This document shows, piece after piece, positions 1-9,220 of a stretch of DNA of 64,000 bases. Location: NCBI GenBank assembly GCA_036258055.1, contig DATAEK010000051.1:1-64000 (forward strand), in the 5' to 3' direction. Made by a program: the position numbers and the translations under genes. Position 1 is the first letter of the stretch; the number at the start of each line of letters is the position of its first letter. Source of the DNA: DATAEK01 sp036258055 (GTDB taxonomy: Bacteria; Acidobacteriota; Vicinamibacteria; Vicinamibacterales; 2-12-FULL-66-21). The notes beneath the pieces are model-generated. The model did no database searches. It was not told the origin of the DNA and was given only the letters and a program-made list of their open reading frames with translations.

Positions 1-1796
1 AGCTCGCAGTCGAGACATACCCAGTTCGTGTCGAGGCGCTCCCAGAACCCGTTCCGGTCCAAGGCCTTCCGCACTGAGGCGAGCAGCTCGCGTTCGAGCG
101 CGACATCTTCGAAGAATCGCCGGCCCGTGCGCGTGTAGCAGATTCCGCCCTCGTCCTCGAGCACCCCGAATCGCTCGCGAGCCACGTCGTCGTTTCGGCA
201 CACGATGACGATGGCGCGGGAGCCCATATGCTTCTGCTCGACCACGACCGTCGACACACCCTTGGTTCCGTAGTACGAAAAGGCCTCCGCCGGATGCTCC
301 AGCAGGCCCTCAGCCTTGCTCGTCTCACTGGGCGACATCGTCGGCGGCAGGTAGATCAGCCACTTCGGATTTGCTGCGAACCGGCTCATCACTTCAAGTG
401 CGGCCGCGGCGTTCTCCTCGCGGATGGTGACGTTCCGATGCAGTCGCGTCCTGACGAGGCGCTTGCCGCGCACGTCCTCGATATCCAGCAGGTCGTCGTG
501 TGCCTGCTGGGCGTTGAGTGAAGGAGCCGTGAGCGGTATGAACGGGCGAACCGGGTCCGCGTAGGTTTGTCTGGCTGCTACGGACACCAGCTCCTTCTCG
601 GGCCACCGCAGCGCCGTCAGTCTTCCCCCGAACACGCATCCCGTGTCGATGTTGATGGTCCGATTGAGCCACTCCGGCTCCGGAACAGGCGTGTGTCCGT
701 AGACCACGCTGGCACGCCCGCGATACTCGGCAGCCCAGTTGTAGCGAACCGGCAGTCCGAACTCGTCGGTCTCGCCGGTCGTCTCGCCGAAGAGCGCGAA
801 GTCTCGCACCTTGGCAGACCCGCGTCCCTGCATCTCTGCCTTCATTCCAGCATGCGCCACAACCAGCCGGCCGTCGTCGAAGACGTAATGGCTCACGAGA
901 CCATCGAGGAACCTCTGTACGTCAGCCCGGAATTCCGGCGTCTGCTGATCGAGTTCCGCCAACGTGCGATCGAGCCCGTGAGAGATGGTGACGTCTCGAC
1001 CTTCCAGCTTCCGCTTCAGTTTGATGTCGTGGTTGCCGGGAACACACAGCCCGGTTCCGGCTTTTGACATCGACATGACCGTCTTGAGCGTGTCGACGAT
1101 GCGCGGGCCGCGGTCTACGAGGTCGCCGACAAAAATCGCCTTCCGGCCTGCTGGGTGTGCCCACGAAGCACCGTCGTTCCTCTCGTACCCGAGCTGCTCC
1201 AGTAGCTGTTCGAGCTCATCGCCGCAGCCATGAACGTCGCCGATGATGTCGAACGGCCCCGTTTCCCGCTTGCGGTTGTTCCAGAGCGGCTGCCGCTCGA
1301 TGACAGCCGCATCGACTTCTTCCTGCGACTTGAGCACGTGGACGTGACGGAAGCCTTCGCGTCCGAGGCCCCGCAGTGACCGATGCAGCTGGCTCCGCTG
1401 GCTTCGAATGACGTGTGGGCCGAAGTCGCGGTCAGGCCGTGACCGATTCCGATCGTGGCAAACGCGCTCGGGCAGATCCAGGACGATCGCGACGGGGAGA
1501 ACGTGGTACTCCCGCGCGAGTGCTACGAGCGGCTTGCGAGCCTCCGGCTGGACGTTGGTCGCATCCACCACCGTCAGCTTCGCGCGGGCCAGCCGGCGCG
1601 CGGCCACGAAGTGCAGCGCCGCAAAGGCGTCGTCGGTCGACGACTGATCGTTCTCGTCATCTGACACGAGCGCGCGAAAGCCGTCCGACGACATCACTTC
1701 GGTTGCCTTGAAGTGCTTGCGCGCGAACGTCGACTTGCCGCAGCCCGACGGCCCGATCAGGACGACCAGGGAGAGCTCGGGGATCGTGAAAGTCAT
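1..1796 (-). CDS. pnkp: Polynucleotide kinase-phosphatase Pnkp of the RNA-repair pair, C-terminal end cut by the window
   Basis: The bacterial Pnkp enzyme heals and seals broken RNA ends: 5'-kinase, 2',3'-phosphatase and adenylyltransferase/ligase modules in one chain. The N-terminus is at 1796, and 598 codons are present before the window ends. Residues 15-22 are a P-loop (GPSGCGKS) of the kinase. A calcineurin-type motif (GDVHG) begins near residue 185, followed by GDLVDRG and GNHD, marking the phosphatase. The ligase motif EQKHMGS follows, with the predicted nucleophile Lys522. The rest of the ligase lies outside. The start ATG overlaps the stop of hen1 as ATGA (1793-1796), so the two are translationally coupled. 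The family is known to act with Hen1, which marks the repaired 3' end. The order kinase-phosphatase-ligase and the neighbour make the call secure. Confidence 0.93.
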   Translation of the reverse strand, partial: MTFTIPELSLVVLIGPSGCGKSTFARKHFKATEVMSSDGFRALVSDDENDQSSTDDAFAALHFVAARRLARAKLTVVDATNVQPEARKPLVALAREYHVLPVAIVLDLPERVCHDRNRSRPDRDFGPHVIRSQRSQLHRSLRGLGREGFRHVHVLKSQEEVDAAVIERQPLWNNRKRETGPFDIIGDVHGCGDELEQLLEQLGYERNDGASWAHPAGRKAIFVGDLVDRGPRIVDTLKTVMSMSKAGTGLCVPGNHDIKLKRKLEGRDVTISHGLDRTLAELDQQTPEFRADVQRFLDGLVSHYVFDDGRLVVAHAGMKAEMQGRGSAKVRDFALFGETTGETDEFGLPVRYNWAAEYRGRASVVYGHTPVPEPEWLNRTINIDTGCVFGGRLTALRWPEKELVSVAARQTYADPVRPFIPLTAPSLNAQQAHDDLLDIEDVRGKRLVRTRLHRNVTIREENAAAALEVMSRFAANPKWLIYLPPTMSPSETSKAEGLLEHPAEAFSYYGTKGVSTVVVEQKHMGSRAIVIVCRNDDVARERFGVLEDEGGICYTRTGRRFFEDVALERELLASVRKALDRNGFWERLDTNWVCLDCE

Positions 1797-3259
1797 TCTG
1801 GGTTTTCGCGAGGCTCCACCCCTGCTCGGTCTCGCTCGGCGACTTCGCGCCGCGCTCCAGCCGCAGGCGCTTGAACGAACACCGCCATCTGCGTCGGAAA
1901 ACCGACCTCCTGGTCTTCATCGCCGACCGGTCGATACGTCACGGCGTAGCCGAACCGGGCCGCCACGTCATTCGCCCAGCTCTGGAATTCCGCGCGCGTC
2001 CACTCGAAGCGGTGATCCTGGTGCCGGAACTGTCCCGCGGGCAGCGATGGCCATTTCACGTTGTATTCGGCGTTCGGCGTCGTCAGCACGATGGTTGCCG
2101 GACGCGCCGATTCGAAGAGGACGCGCTCGAACGCACGCAGGCGAGGCTGGTCGAGATGTTCGATGACCTCGACCACCGAGGCCGCGTCGAATCCGTTGAG
2201 CCGACCGTCGCGATACATCAGCGAACCATGCATCAGGCGAATGCGCTCGCGCTGCTTCGGCGCCAGCCGATCGAGCTTGAGGCGAGATTCCGCCAGATCG
2301 AGCACTCGTCCGGACACGTCCATGCCGACGATCTCTGCGAACTGATGATCGGCCAGGAGGCGCCGCAGGAGCTTTCCTTCGCCGCAGCCGAGATCGAGCA
2401 CCCGTGAAGCGCCCGATGCCTTCAGCGCCTCGAACACCGTATCGAGCCGGCGTTCGTTGAGACGGATCGTCCGCTCGATTGACGCTTCCTGCTCGTCCTT
2501 CTGGGCAGCCGCCGCTTCCTCCTCGGGCTGCTCCTCCGCCGTCAGGCGGGCGATGGCATCACGAACGAGCCCCCGCTGGTGCACCAGATATCGCGAGATG
2601 ATGACGTCTCGCGACGGATGGCTGTCGAGCCAGCCCTCCCCATGACGAAGGAGCTTTTCGACTTCGTCGTCGCCAACCCAGTAGTGCTTCTGATCATCGA
2701 GAACCGGCACGAGCACGTACAGGTGGGTCAGCAGGTCGCTCAACCGGCGCGTTGCTCGCAGCGTGACGGTGAACAACCGGCTCGGGCCAAGTGCCGGCAT
2801 GCTCTCGTCGAGTTCGTGGCGCGTCGCTTCGACGGTGTAGCCGAGTGGCTCGAACAACGCTCGGAGGAACGCGTCGCCGCCCCGGCAGGGAACACCCGCA
2901 AGACGTGCTTCCAGAGGCAAGTCGGCTGCTGCAAGCTCAGGTTTCCGCTCACATCGACCGCCCAACGCAGAGTTGAACCAACGCGAAAGCACGACCGAGA
3001 GCAGCGACGATGCGACATACGGCCGGTCGTTGACGTACTGGTCCTCAGCGCCTCCCTTGCCGCCCCCGCCACGGACCATTCCGACCGGATCGACGTCGAG
3101 CAGCACGGCCGCCGTGCAGGCGTCTTCCGTTGCCTCCGGATAGAAGACCATGGCACTGCCGAACGGGAACTCCCGCGTGTGCACACGGTCAGGATGCTTG
3201 TGCAGCAGGAATCCAAGATCGGTGGCCGGTTGATGAGTCGTTCGGATGGTCAGGAGCAT
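1793..3259 (-). CDS. hen1: 3'-terminal RNA ribose 2'-O-methyltransferase Hen1
   Basis: This 488-aa protein has the two-part bacterial Hen1 layout: an N-terminal domain of about 240 residues that aids Pnkp ligase activation, then a SAM methyltransferase. The SAM motif VLDLGCGEGKLL is clear. Downstream come EVIEHL and a histidine-containing stretch (FRHQDHRFEW), matching the metal-binding E-E-H-H set of Hen1 enzymes. The track-like start at 3331 adds 24 unconserved residues; ATG at 3259 gives the usual beginning MLLTIRTTH. The stop shares ATGA with pnkp. The established role is to methylate the 2'-OH at the 3' end of cleaved RNA before ligation, which protects the repaired RNA from renewed cutting by ribotoxins. 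Confidence 0.93.
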   Translation of the reverse strand: MLLTIRTTHQPATDLGFLLHKHPDRVHTREFPFGSAMVFYPEATEDACTAAVLLDVDPVGMVRGGGGKGGAEDQYVNDRPYVASSLLSVVLSRWFNSALGGRCERKPELAAADLPLEARLAGVPCRGGDAFLRALFEPLGYTVEATRHELDESMPALGPSRLFTVTLRATRRLSDLLTHLYVLVPVLDDQKHYWVGDDEVEKLLRHGEGWLDSHPSRDVIISRYLVHQRGLVRDAIARLTAEEQPEEEAAAAQKDEQEASIERTIRLNERRLDTVFEALKASGASRVLDLGCGEGKLLRRLLADHQFAEIVGMDVSGRVLDLAESRLKLDRLAPKQRERIRLMHGSLMYRDGRLNGFDAASVVEVIEHLDQPRLRAFERVLFESARPATIVLTTPNAEYNVKWPSLPAGQFRHQDHRFEWTRAEFQSWANDVAARFGYAVTYRPVGDEDQEVGFPTQMAVFVQAPAAGARREVAERDRAGVEPRENPE

Positions 3260-3589
3260 GTGCTGGATTTGCCTTCGATGACGTCGCAGTCCAGTATCGG
3301 CGAAACACGAGCTTTGCCGGGCTCTTGACACTGCAGCGGAGTTACCGATGAGCGGCCAATCCTATACTGTCGAGCTCTCGTCGGCGCAAGAAAGAGTCGA
3401 GGCCGCGCTAAGCGCCACAACGGATCGTCCGCGTTCGCCGAGGGACTCGAGGGCAGTCGCATTCGCGAAGGGGGAGCCTGAAACTAGCCTGCGCCGTCCA
3501 GGTCGCAGCGCGCGCGTTGAAGCATAGAGATTCCTGACTGCGCGCTGAGCTCCTGAGGGTGAGTGCGGCGGCGTCGGCAGAGACGCACA
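3260..3589. other. Non-coding stretch between the divergent hen1 and small-membrane-protein genes
   Basis: About 330 bases with only short shadow ORFs in all frames. It should contain the hen1 promoter on the minus strand, but I could not single out convincing hexamers. No tRNA-like or repeated structure was seen. Confidence 0.5.
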
Positions 3590-3630
3590 TTGACAGTACG
3601 GCCGCAGAGCTTTACGATGCAAAGTGCTTT
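3590..3630 (+). promoter_or_regulatory. Sigma-70-like promoter with adjoining AAAG-TG-CTTT dyad
   Basis: TTGACA at 3590-3595 is separated by 17 bases from TACGAT at 3613-3618, a good -35/-10 pair. It is followed by the near-palindrome AAAGTGCTTT at 3621-3630, placed at about the transcription start where a repressor would block. It precedes the membrane-protein/ADOP genes. The promoter is read directly; the operator role is inferred. Confidence 0.55.
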
Positions 3631-3665
3631 CGACGGGCCTCCTTTCGTCGATGCGGAAAGGTCCC

Positions 3666-3953
3666 ATGGCCGCCACACTCAGGCAGCCGAGTGCGCTCAT
3701 TCCACTGGCCATGTCGGTCGCAGCCCTCGCCACCGTCATTGGTTATGCCGCGATGTTCGGGACAGCCCGTCAGTCCGACGAGGGGACCGCGGCTCACGTG
3801 TGGCAGTTGCTCATGGCAGGACAGCTGCCAGTGGTCGCGTTTTTCGCCATCAAATGGCTCCCCACTGAACCCAGACGGGCGCTGGTGATTCTTGCCCTCC
3901 AAGTCAGCGCGGCGCTGGCCGCGATGTTCCCGGTCTGGTGGTTCCAGTGGTAA
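3666..3953 (+). CDS. Small integral membrane protein, 95 aa
   Basis: Function not recognised. The protein has about three hydrophobic helices (near residues 8-30, 40-58 and 68-92) and ends in an aromatic cluster (PVWWFQW). ATG at 3666 was chosen because GGAAAGG lies seven bases upstream; ATGs at 3624 and 3651 have no such site. It follows the promoter at 3590-3618. Its stop is 20 bases before the ADOP permease, so the two are probably one transcript. It could be a small accessory subunit of that permease, but this is inferred from position only. Confidence 0.7.
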   Translation: MAATLRQPSALIPLAMSVAALATVIGYAAMFGTARQSDEGTAAHVWQLLMAGQLPVVAFFAIKWLPTEPRRALVILALQVSAALAAMFPVWWFQW

Positions 3954-3973
3954 GCCGCGGCGGCGCAGCCGCC

Positions 3974-6406
3974 ATGACCGTACTGCACGATATTCGGTTC
4001 GCCGTCCGTCTGCTCGCGAAGCACCGCTGGTTCACTGCTGCTGCGATCACGGCGCTCGCGCTCGGTATTGGCTTGAACGCGACGGTATTCACGCTCGTCA
4101 ACGCGTTGCTCCTCCGCAGCCTCCCCTTTGAGGATCCCGATCGCCTGATGTACGTAGGCGAGCGCGACACCGTGACGGGCCGCAATTTCATGGTTTCGTG
4201 GCCCGACTTCCAGGACTGGCAGGAGTCCCAGAAAACCTTCGTTGGCCTCGGCGCCTGGTCGGTCGGCACGATGAATGTCAGCGACGAAGGACGGCCGGCC
4301 GAGCGGTACAACGGCGCGTACTTCTCAGCGAACGCCTTCCGGCTGTTCGGTGAACGTCCGATCCGCGGTCGAGACTTCCTGCCCGAGGACGAGAGGCCTG
4401 GGGCGCATCCGGTTGTCATGCTCGGCGAAGGCATCTGGAAAAGCCGCTACGGCGCCGATTCGTCGATCGTTGGCCGGTCGATTCGAATCAACGACCAGCC
4501 GGTTACGGTCGTCGGCGTCATGGCGGAAAGGATGAAGTTCCCGGATGCCGATCTCTGGCTGCCGCTGTCACACCTGCCTGGGCTGGCGGCACGGAAGCGC
4601 GACGAACGGTTTGGATTGCAGGCATTCGGCCGCCTTGCTCCCGGCGTGTCGCGGCAGGAGGCGCAGAGCGAGTTGACGGCGATCGCCACACGGCTCGAGC
4701 ACGATTTTGCCGGAACGAACAAGAACATCGGCGCGACGCTCATGACCTTCAACGAGCGCCTGTATGCAGGTCCGATCCGGCTGGTGATTCTGGCGTCAAT
4801 GGGCGCTGTCGGCTTCGTGCTGCTCGTCGCATGCGCAAACGTCGCAAGTCTTCTGCTGGTGCGATCGACCGGCCGCGCGAGAGAGATCGCGATTCGCATG
4901 TCGATCGGTGCGAGGCGCTGGCACATCGTCCGGCAGCTGCTGATCGAAAGCGTCGTGCTGGCCGCGCTCGGGGGCGCACTCGGGCTGCTCCTGGCGCTTC
5001 TGGGGACGCGCTGGTTCGACGCCGCGACGCAGGGCCTCGGCAGGCCGTACTACCTACAGTTCGCCATCGACGGACGAGTCCTGGCGTTTTTCGCAACCGT
5101 CTGCCTCGCGACCGGCATCATCTTCGGCCTGGCGCCCGCGTTACACATCTCAAAGACTGATATCACCGAGGTCATCAAAGAGGGCGGGCGCGGTGGGAGC
5201 GGCGGTCTGCGCGCGCGTCGCTGGACCAGCGCGTTGATCGTCAGCGAGCTGGCGGTGACGCTCGTGCTGCTGGCGGGCGCGGGGCTCATGGTCCGCAGCT
5301 TCCTCGCGCTGTACCGAATCGACCTCGGCATCGAGACGGCGCATCTGCTGGCGATGAACCTGTCGCTGCCGGATCAGAAGTACCCGACAGAGGGGCAGCG
5401 CGCGGCGTTCTATCACCGCCTCGACGAACGCCTCGGCGGCATCGGCGGGGTCCGTGGCGCCAGCGTTACGAGCAGCGTCCCGTTTGGCGGCGGTGTGGCG
5501 ATGCGGCTGACGATCGACGGACGCGAGCCGCCCGCCGGCGAGCAGCCGCCGCACGTTACCCGCGTGACGATCGGGACGCGGTACTTCGATACCCTCGGGC
5601 TGACGCTGACCCGCGGCCACGGGTTCGCCGATGCCGACGGCACTCCCGGCCACGAGGTCGGCATCGTCAACCAGCGATTCGTGTCGATGTACTTCGCCGG
5701 CGACGATCCCCTCGGGCGCCGCGTCAAGCTGGCGTCCGATCCACCAACTGGTCCCGAGCCGTCCTGGATCACGATCGTCGGCGTCTCGCCGACCGTCCGC
5801 CAGCGCAACCTTCGCGAGCCGGACCCCGATCCGGTCATCTACGTGCCTTATCGGTTCGCGCCCGCACCGTCCATGACGCTGCTGATTCGCACAATCGGCG
5901 AACCGTCCGCACTGACGGGCATGCTGCGTGAGGAAGTCCGCGCCCTCGATCCCGACCTGCCGCTGTTCGGGATCGCGACGATGGATGAGACGCTCGCGCG
6001 GACGCGATGGTTCTATCGCGTGTTCGGCACGATGTTCGCGACCTTTGCTCTCGCCGCGTTGATGCTGTCGGCCGTGGGCCTTTACGCCATCACCGCATAC
6101 TCGGTCACGCAGCGTACTCAGGAGATCGGTGTGCGGATGGCGCTCGGGGCCGAAGCACGGCAGGTCTGGTGGCTGATCGTCCGGCGATCGTTTGTGCAGC
6201 TCGCGATCGGGCTGACCCTGGGGCTGGCGGGCGCGTTCGTCGTCGGCCGTCTGCTGCGGAGCCTGCTTGCTCAGACGAGCGCGAACGATCCGCTCACGCT
6301 GGTTGTGATCGCGACGGTGTTCGTGGTCGTCTCACTGGTCGCGTGCTTGGGGCCGGCGCGGCGGGCCACCGCGGTCGATCCTCTCAGCGCGCTGCGCTAC
6401 GAGTAA
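3974..6406 (+). CDS. ADOP-family MacB/FtsX-like ABC transporter permease
   Basis: This 810-aa protein has the duplicated layout of the acidobacterial orphan permease family: TM helix, periplasmic MacB_PCD domain, three TM helices, then the same pattern again. The first helix follows FAVRLLAKHRWF near residues 20-40. FtsX-type helices sit near 275-400, a second periplasmic domain near 440-660, and C-terminal FtsX helices follow, with the conserved RTQEIGVRMALGA segment and the ending DPLSALRYE. ATG at 3974 (MTVLHDIRFAVRLL) fits the family start better than 3938. There is no adjacent ATPase, as is usual for ADOPs. The substrate is unknown; peptide, lipid or drug export has been proposed for relatives. 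Confidence 0.9.
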   Translation: MTVLHDIRFAVRLLAKHRWFTAAAITALALGIGLNATVFTLVNALLLRSLPFEDPDRLMYVGERDTVTGRNFMVSWPDFQDWQESQKTFVGLGAWSVGTMNVSDEGRPAERYNGAYFSANAFRLFGERPIRGRDFLPEDERPGAHPVVMLGEGIWKSRYGADSSIVGRSIRINDQPVTVVGVMAERMKFPDADLWLPLSHLPGLAARKRDERFGLQAFGRLAPGVSRQEAQSELTAIATRLEHDFAGTNKNIGATLMTFNERLYAGPIRLVILASMGAVGFVLLVACANVASLLLVRSTGRAREIAIRMSIGARRWHIVRQLLIESVVLAALGGALGLLLALLGTRWFDAATQGLGRPYYLQFAIDGRVLAFFATVCLATGIIFGLAPALHISKTDITEVIKEGGRGGSGGLRARRWTSALIVSELAVTLVLLAGAGLMVRSFLALYRIDLGIETAHLLAMNLSLPDQKYPTEGQRAAFYHRLDERLGGIGGVRGASVTSSVPFGGGVAMRLTIDGREPPAGEQPPHVTRVTIGTRYFDTLGLTLTRGHGFADADGTPGHEVGIVNQRFVSMYFAGDDPLGRRVKLASDPPTGPEPSWITIVGVSPTVRQRNLREPDPDPVIYVPYRFAPAPSMTLLIRTIGEPSALTGMLREEVRALDPDLPLFGIATMDETLARTRWFYRVFGTMFATFALAALMLSAVGLYAITAYSVTQRTQEIGVRMALGAEARQVWWLIVRRSFVQLAIGLTLGLAGAFVVGRLLRSLLAQTSANDPLTLVVIATVFVVVSLVACLGPARRATAVDPLSALRYE

Positions 6407-6435
6407 GGCATAGCCCTTGTCCATGCTTTGTTGCC

Positions 6436-6816
6436 CTACGCGGCGCGTCGGACGCCGATCGGGAGGACACGATGCCGCATGTACGCGACGTACGACGCCA
6501 TGGCGAGCAGCACGAGCGTAACTGCCGCCGAGCTGATCTCGCCGCGCATCAGATGAAAGACCGTCGCCGACGCGGTCACGATCATGATCCCGGCGGCCGC
6601 CCATGTGACCAGCCATGGGAGGATCCGCGTCAGCCCCGGAAGTGTCAGTCCCACCGCCGCCAGCACTTCCGCGACGCCGAGGAAGAGCTGGAACCACCGC
6701 GGCAGCGACGCGTTCATCTGTGCGGCGACCGCCGGCGGGGGGGTGAGAAAGAGCCAGCCGTGGGCGAAGAACGCAACCGCGAGCAGCACCTGCACGACCC
6801 AGAGCAAGATGTTCAT
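6436..6816 (-). CDS. DoxX-family membrane protein
   Basis: This 126-aa protein has four predicted helices and the family hallmarks: an N-terminal LAVAFFAHGWLF segment, then FLGVAEVLAAVGL, then a helix pair ending near the C-terminus. DoxX-like proteins sit in the inner membrane; some relatives take part in thiosulfate or quinone redox or oxidative-stress complexes, but most have no assigned function. The gene converges on the ADOP gene (29 bases between stops) and stands alone. No catalytic residues can be named. Confidence 0.8.
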   Translation of the reverse strand: MNILLWVVQVLLAVAFFAHGWLFLTPPPAVAAQMNASLPRWFQLFLGVAEVLAAVGLTLPGLTRILPWLVTWAAAGIMIVTASATVFHLMRGEISSAAVTLVLLAMASYVAYMRHRVLPIGVRRAA

Positions 6817-6989
6817 GACGTCACCTTTCGTCCTCTACCAACACATCGAACGAGAAACGCTCGGATCGACATAGGACCACAAAATGAGCGGCCGCGGTTA
6901 ATCTGGGAATTTCTGGCGACAAGCTCGGCCGAAAAATGCGAGCAATGCCGCTTGGACGGCCGCGACTTTGAATCCGTCGGGCAGAAGAT

Positions 6990-8228
6990 TCAGCTGGCCG
7001 GCTGACAACGTCGCGCTTCGATTTGTCCCACTTTGTCCTCGAAGGTCGCGACCCACGCGTCGATCCCACCGACGCCGTCCGCAGGCGCGTGCCCGCCGCG
7101 CGGGTTTCCCAGCTGATCGACCTGCGCAGCCTTGAAGATCGCGCGCACGTGCTCGGGGGTGAGGCGGTGCAGTTGCTGGAGAAGGAGACGTCGACCCTCC
7201 TCAGAAATGATCGGGTTCGATTCGCCGTCGTGACCTGCCTTCAACGATATCGTGAGCTCGCCGCGGCATTCGTTCCGGCTGGCCTCTTTGAACACGGGTT
7301 TTCGCCGCCACTCTTCAAGGTTCATCTTCGCCGTGGTCTCACGCGATTCACGGCCCGCTCCACCGAACGTCGCGCCGATGTCCACAATTGTCACCGCTGA
7401 TCTCGGACATGCGGACGCGTCCCGCCGTTCGAAGAGGATGGTCGGCTTTTCGGGGATGACCGTTCCGAGCTGGCCGGCTGCCTCGTCAGCAGCCACCGTA
7501 CAGTACAGCCTCTGCTGTTCAGACTTTCGGTCGCCATGCTGGATGAACACACCGAGCAATGTCAGGGCATCGAAGTAGGTGCGCTGGCGCGCGCGTTCCG
7601 GCCCCAGTGGAAGGGATTGGATGGCTGTGTCCAGATCCAGCCAGGACCAGCCTTGATCGACGCTGTCGTGGGAGATGATGACCGGCGTGGGCCAGGGCGC
7701 CTGCAACATCGCGACATATCGTCGGGTGCGCGGGCTTCCCGACCCTGTCATGGGATTCTCGGGACACCCATTGCAGCGCACCTCAATCGGCAGCGCGGGT
7801 ACCGCTTCGAACCCGAGCGCCCACATCAGGCGCGAAGCCGCAACAGTCGCGAACACTTCGCGGTTGCCGGTCTGGGATTGCGGGTCCCAGTATTTCAGCC
7901 GCAAGTCGTGACGTTCCGCCGTGCGACAGAGAAACTTTGATGAGTGGCCGCCGAGCGCCTTGCCGGCCTGCGCGAACGTGCATGCGATCCCGTCATCGGC
8001 TGTGGCCTGCTCGAACGTGTAGGGGAACACACCGGCAGGTCCTTCGAGCAGATCGGCCGGCGACAGCGCGCCCGGATCGTGCCAGATGAGCGCGTGGGCA
8101 AGATATGCCGCACGCGATTGTGGACTGGTCCGGATTGCTGAGGCAGTCGTCGGTCCGGTGGCGGCAATCCACCCAACACCGACGGTAAAGATCCCAGCGC
8201 TGACGAGGGCCAGTTGTCGTGCCGTCAT
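6990..8228 (-). CDS. Exported protein with a Fam20/HipA-like atypical kinase residue pattern (412 aa)
   Basis: Not a family I can name with certainty. ATG at 8228 gives a hydrophobic N-terminus (residues 5-24, then ATGPTTASA), which looks like a signal peptide or anchor. Several features follow the order of an atypical protein kinase. A glycine-containing segment (GKALGGHSSKF, 89-99) precedes Lys112. Glu124 lies in a helix ending with LMWALG. A loop IQHGDRKSEQQ follows, with Asp233. The segment VDIGATFG follows, with Asp283. This resembles the loop and DNG/DFG-like positions of Fam20C, CotH and HipA kinases. A Cys pair (CNGC) sits near 152-155. It may be a periplasmic or secreted kinase; the alternative is an unrelated conserved domain. 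An upstream start at 8339 would put the hydrophobic segment internally. Confidence 0.6.
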   Translation of the reverse strand: MTARQLALVSAGIFTVGVGWIAATGPTTASAIRTSPQSRAAYLAHALIWHDPGALSPADLLEGPAGVFPYTFEQATADDGIACTFAQAGKALGGHSSKFLCRTAERHDLRLKYWDPQSQTGNREVFATVAASRLMWALGFEAVPALPIEVRCNGCPENPMTGSGSPRTRRYVAMLQAPWPTPVIISHDSVDQGWSWLDLDTAIQSLPLGPERARQRTYFDALTLLGVFIQHGDRKSEQQRLYCTVAADEAAGQLGTVIPEKPTILFERRDASACPRSAVTIVDIGATFGGAGRESRETTAKMNLEEWRRKPVFKEASRNECRGELTISLKAGHDGESNPIISEEGRRLLLQQLHRLTPEHVRAIFKAAQVDQLGNPRGGHAPADGVGGIDAWVATFEDKVGQIEARRCQPAS

Positions 8229-8628
8229 CCGCACCCGACGTCGTTTCACTTGCAGACCCGCTGCATGCAGCGTCGCATCGCCCCCAGGCTGCACCCAGTG
8301 GCTTCGATGATACTCCGCGGCGCGAGTCGATGGGCGCACACGATGACCACGGCGGATGGGCTGGCGGTACTAGATTGATTCGCGGGAATGTGTGAACGAA
8401 GAGATCCGGGGCATCTCTGATTCGCCACGGTTGCCCCGGATCAGAGCCGTCACGCGCGCTCCTACAGCGAATTGTCCGGATAGGACCGCACGAGAAGACT
8501 GACATCCGAGTGCCATGTTGTTCTCCAAAATGTTCACGATCTGGATCAGTGATGCCGACTCGACGTACGATGCGTCGCGGGTCGTGTGATCGGGTCAAAG
8601 AGACCTTCCACGTCGGAGAAGGAGACCG
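8229..8628. other. Intergenic region with two mutually exclusive hairpins
   Basis: No gene is evident in these 400 bases between divergent genes. GATCCGGGGC at 8403-8412 pairs perfectly with GCCCCGGATC at 8433-8442. An alternative stem pairs CTCTGAT (8415-8421) with ATCAGAG (8440-8446), using part of the same bases. No U tract follows, so it is not a simple terminator. Promoters of both flanking genes should lie here, but I cannot place them. Confidence 0.4.
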
Positions 8629-9111
8629 ATGCGAAAATCGAACGATGCGCTCCGCGATCACCTTGTGCGGGTCCTGGACTGGGAAGACGCGCATGCCGGC
8701 TTCGACAAGGCGGTTGATGGAATCCCTCAAGACAAACGCGGTGGGCGCCCTGCTGGCTTCGAGCACTCGCCGTGGCAGCTGGTCGAGCACATGCGCATCG
8801 CGCAGGAGGACATCCTCGATTTCTGCGTGAACGCGAAGTACCAGCACACCCGAAAATGGCCGGACGACTACTGGCCGGCGGATCCCGCGCCGCCGAGTGC
8901 AAGAGCGTGGACGAACAGCATCGCAGCGTACACCCGGTCGCGCACCGCCCTGAAACGCCTGGCTCGTGACGTGACGGACTTGACCGCGCGGGTGCCGACG
9001 GGCAAGGGGCGCCAGACCTATCTGCGTGCGATTCTGCTGGTGGCCGATCACAACGCCTATCATGTCGGCCAACTCGTCGCCATCCGCCGCGCGCTCGGTA
9101 TTTGGACATAG
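8629..9111 (+). CDS. DinB-superfamily protein
   Basis: This 160-aa protein is a predicted four-helix bundle of the DinB/YfiT-like group, many of which are metal-dependent thiol transferases or have unknown function. It shows the usual pattern: LVEHMRIAQEDIL in the second helix (His near 49) and a C-terminal DHNAYHVGQLVAIRR with two histidines. Together these would make the three-His metal site. Start ATG at 8629 follows GGAGAAGGAGA at good spacing. It is monocistronic, and a separate gap of about 110 bases leads to the next gene. The substrate cannot be inferred. Confidence 0.85.
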   Translation: MRKSNDALRDHLVRVLDWEDAHAGFDKAVDGIPQDKRGGRPAGFEHSPWQLVEHMRIAQEDILDFCVNAKYQHTRKWPDDYWPADPAPPSARAWTNSIAAYTRSRTALKRLARDVTDLTARVPTGKGRQTYLRAILLVADHNAYHVGQLVAIRRALGIWT

Positions 9112-9220
9112 CCGTCGTTTCTCAAACCTGTGAACGCCGCGCCCTGAACGCCGACCCATGCGGCTGAGCTGATCCCGCTATGCTAGGCTTCGGCTCGATC
9201 TCGACTGGAGTAGTCAACCA

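Noticed and set aside
6007..7005. 332-codon plus-strand frame across the ADOP end and DoxX gene
   Set aside because: Overlaps two confident genes and has the Arg/His-rich look of a shadow.
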